This document shows positions 63,614 through 64,000 of a stretch of 64,000 nucleotides of DNA, one piece after another. Source of the DNA: Bacteroidota bacterium. GTDB lineage: Bacteria; Bacteroidota; Bacteroidia; JAHEXY01. The position numbers and the translations under genes were made by a program. The stretch lies in assembly GCA_023251875.1 (NCBI GenBank), contig JAHEXY010000004.1, positions 1 through 64,000 of the forward strand, in the 5' to 3' direction. Within the stretch, counting starts at the first letter, position 1; every line of letters starts with the position of its first letter. The notes beneath the pieces are model-generated. The model was given only the letters and a program-made list of their open reading frames with translations, did not search any database and was not told the DNA's origin.

Positions 63614-63676
63614 ATGATTAGCTAATGTGATGATTAGCTAATTAGCTAATGTCATGCAGAGCATATTCGAAGCATC
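63614..63676. repeat. ATTAGCTAATGTGATG-type repeat followed by a TGTCATGC-type element
   Basis: 63614-63650 has three ATTAGCTAAT units, each an imperfect palindrome. 63650-63676 is a degenerate copy of the element at 20707-20735. Together they fill the gap before pyrC. Confidence 0.6.
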
Positions 63677-63684
63677 TTACAAAA

Positions 63685-64000
63685 ATGCCAAACACAATCT
63701 TAATAAAAGACGTAAGTATAGTAAATGAAGGAAAAGTATTTGATGGAGCTATCTTTATTCTCGACAATAAAATCGATAAAATATTAAAAAAAGAACAGCT
63801 TCAAGAAATTGATCAAATTAAACTGCAACATCCTTCTCTTCAAATAATAAATGCGAAAGGCAAGTTTCTCTTACCTGGAGCTATTGACGACCAGGTTCAT
63901 TTTCGAGAGCCTGGTCTAACACACAAAGCAGACATCTATACCGAATCAAAAGCTGCTGTAGCAGGGGGTATTACTACTTTTATGGAAATGCCGAATACGA
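63685..64000 (+). CDS. pyrC: Dihydroorotase, N-terminal part (3' partial)
   Basis: The first 105 residues of an amidohydrolase-family enzyme for pyrimidine synthesis, cut by the right edge. The start [21 protein letters not shown] is followed by [19 protein letters not shown] and [12 protein letters not shown], which identify dihydroorotase. In most members the zinc-binding motif reads DxHVHxREPG; here it is [10 protein letters not shown], with Gln in place of the first His. I recall this variant as usual in Bacteroidota enzymes, so it probably does not mean loss of function, but it changes one metal ligand. An allantoinase or hydantoinase is less likely. Confidence 0.88.
   Translation, partial: MPNTILIKDVSIVNEGKVFDGAIFILDNKIDKILKKEQLQEIDQIKLQHPSLQIINAKGKFLLPGAIDDQVHFREPGLTHKADIYTESKAAVAGGITTFMEMPNT

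Overview
The window is AT-rich chromosomal DNA from a member of the Bacteroidota, most likely class Bacteroidia and probably an uncultured lineage. The evidence is direct. At least eight proteins carry type IX secretion (T9SS) C-terminal sorting domains, and one envelope protein has the PorE architecture (TPR, beta-propeller, carboxypeptidase-regulatory domain, OmpA). Promoters fit the Bacteroidota housekeeping pattern TTTG-N19-TAnnTTTG, starts have A-rich upstream regions instead of Shine-Dalgarno sites, and glutamine synthetase is type III. No rRNA, tRNA, CRISPR array, transposase or prophage block was seen.

Layout. 1-2.2 kb: the end of a collagen-like, fibre-like surface protein with an S74 chaperone domain. 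2.2-8.1 kb: a DUF6438 lipoprotein, dihydrolipoyl dehydrogenase, the ABC-F factor EttA followed by a nucleotidyltransferase/HEPN pair, and a DUF1015 protein. 8.3-13 kb: a T9SS beta-propeller protein, then serA and serC. 13.1-17.9 kb: Mpl ligase, then LemA, a membrane protein of unknown function and two TPM-domain proteins. 17.9-32 kb: a T9SS C39-like peptidase, a sterol-desaturase-type hydroxylase, a broken T9SS gene, a COG2509 flavoprotein, two tandem paralogous T9SS proteins, an M43 metalloprotease, a T9SS esterase and RluF. 32-35.6 kb: a large PKD/SprB-repeat adhesin with a type B sorting domain.

35.6-42 kb is a six-gene minus-strand operon for UDP- and dTDP-sugar synthesis, ending in a PHP-family tyrosine phosphatase of the capsule-regulator type. 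42.4-47 kb holds type III glutamine synthetase and the PorE-like protein. 47.1-50.3 kb is a minus-strand operon of two glycosyltransferases and a PPK2 kinase, divergent from a seven-heme cytochrome/TPR lipoprotein and smpB. 52.8-56.8 kb holds pabB, mtaB and lgt on the minus strand. 56.9-62.8 kb holds two more large secreted proteins. A dolichol-phosphate-mannose-synthase-like glycosyltransferase and the start of dihydroorotase close the window.

Two themes tie the window together. First, much of it is devoted to the cell surface: T9SS cargo, glycans, lipoproteins and fibre-like repeat proteins. Three of these genes share an upstream motif that looks like an ECF sigma factor promoter. Second, the DNA carries several families of short dispersed or tandem repeats. 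At least two are translated in frame (the end of GalE and the linker of PabB), one abuts or alters the start of a TPM gene, and a 173-bp element with nested inverted repeats sits inside the lemA-TPM cluster. No complete new defence or mobile system could be shown; the best candidates for new biology are these repeats, the ECF-like regulon and several unusual surface protein architectures.
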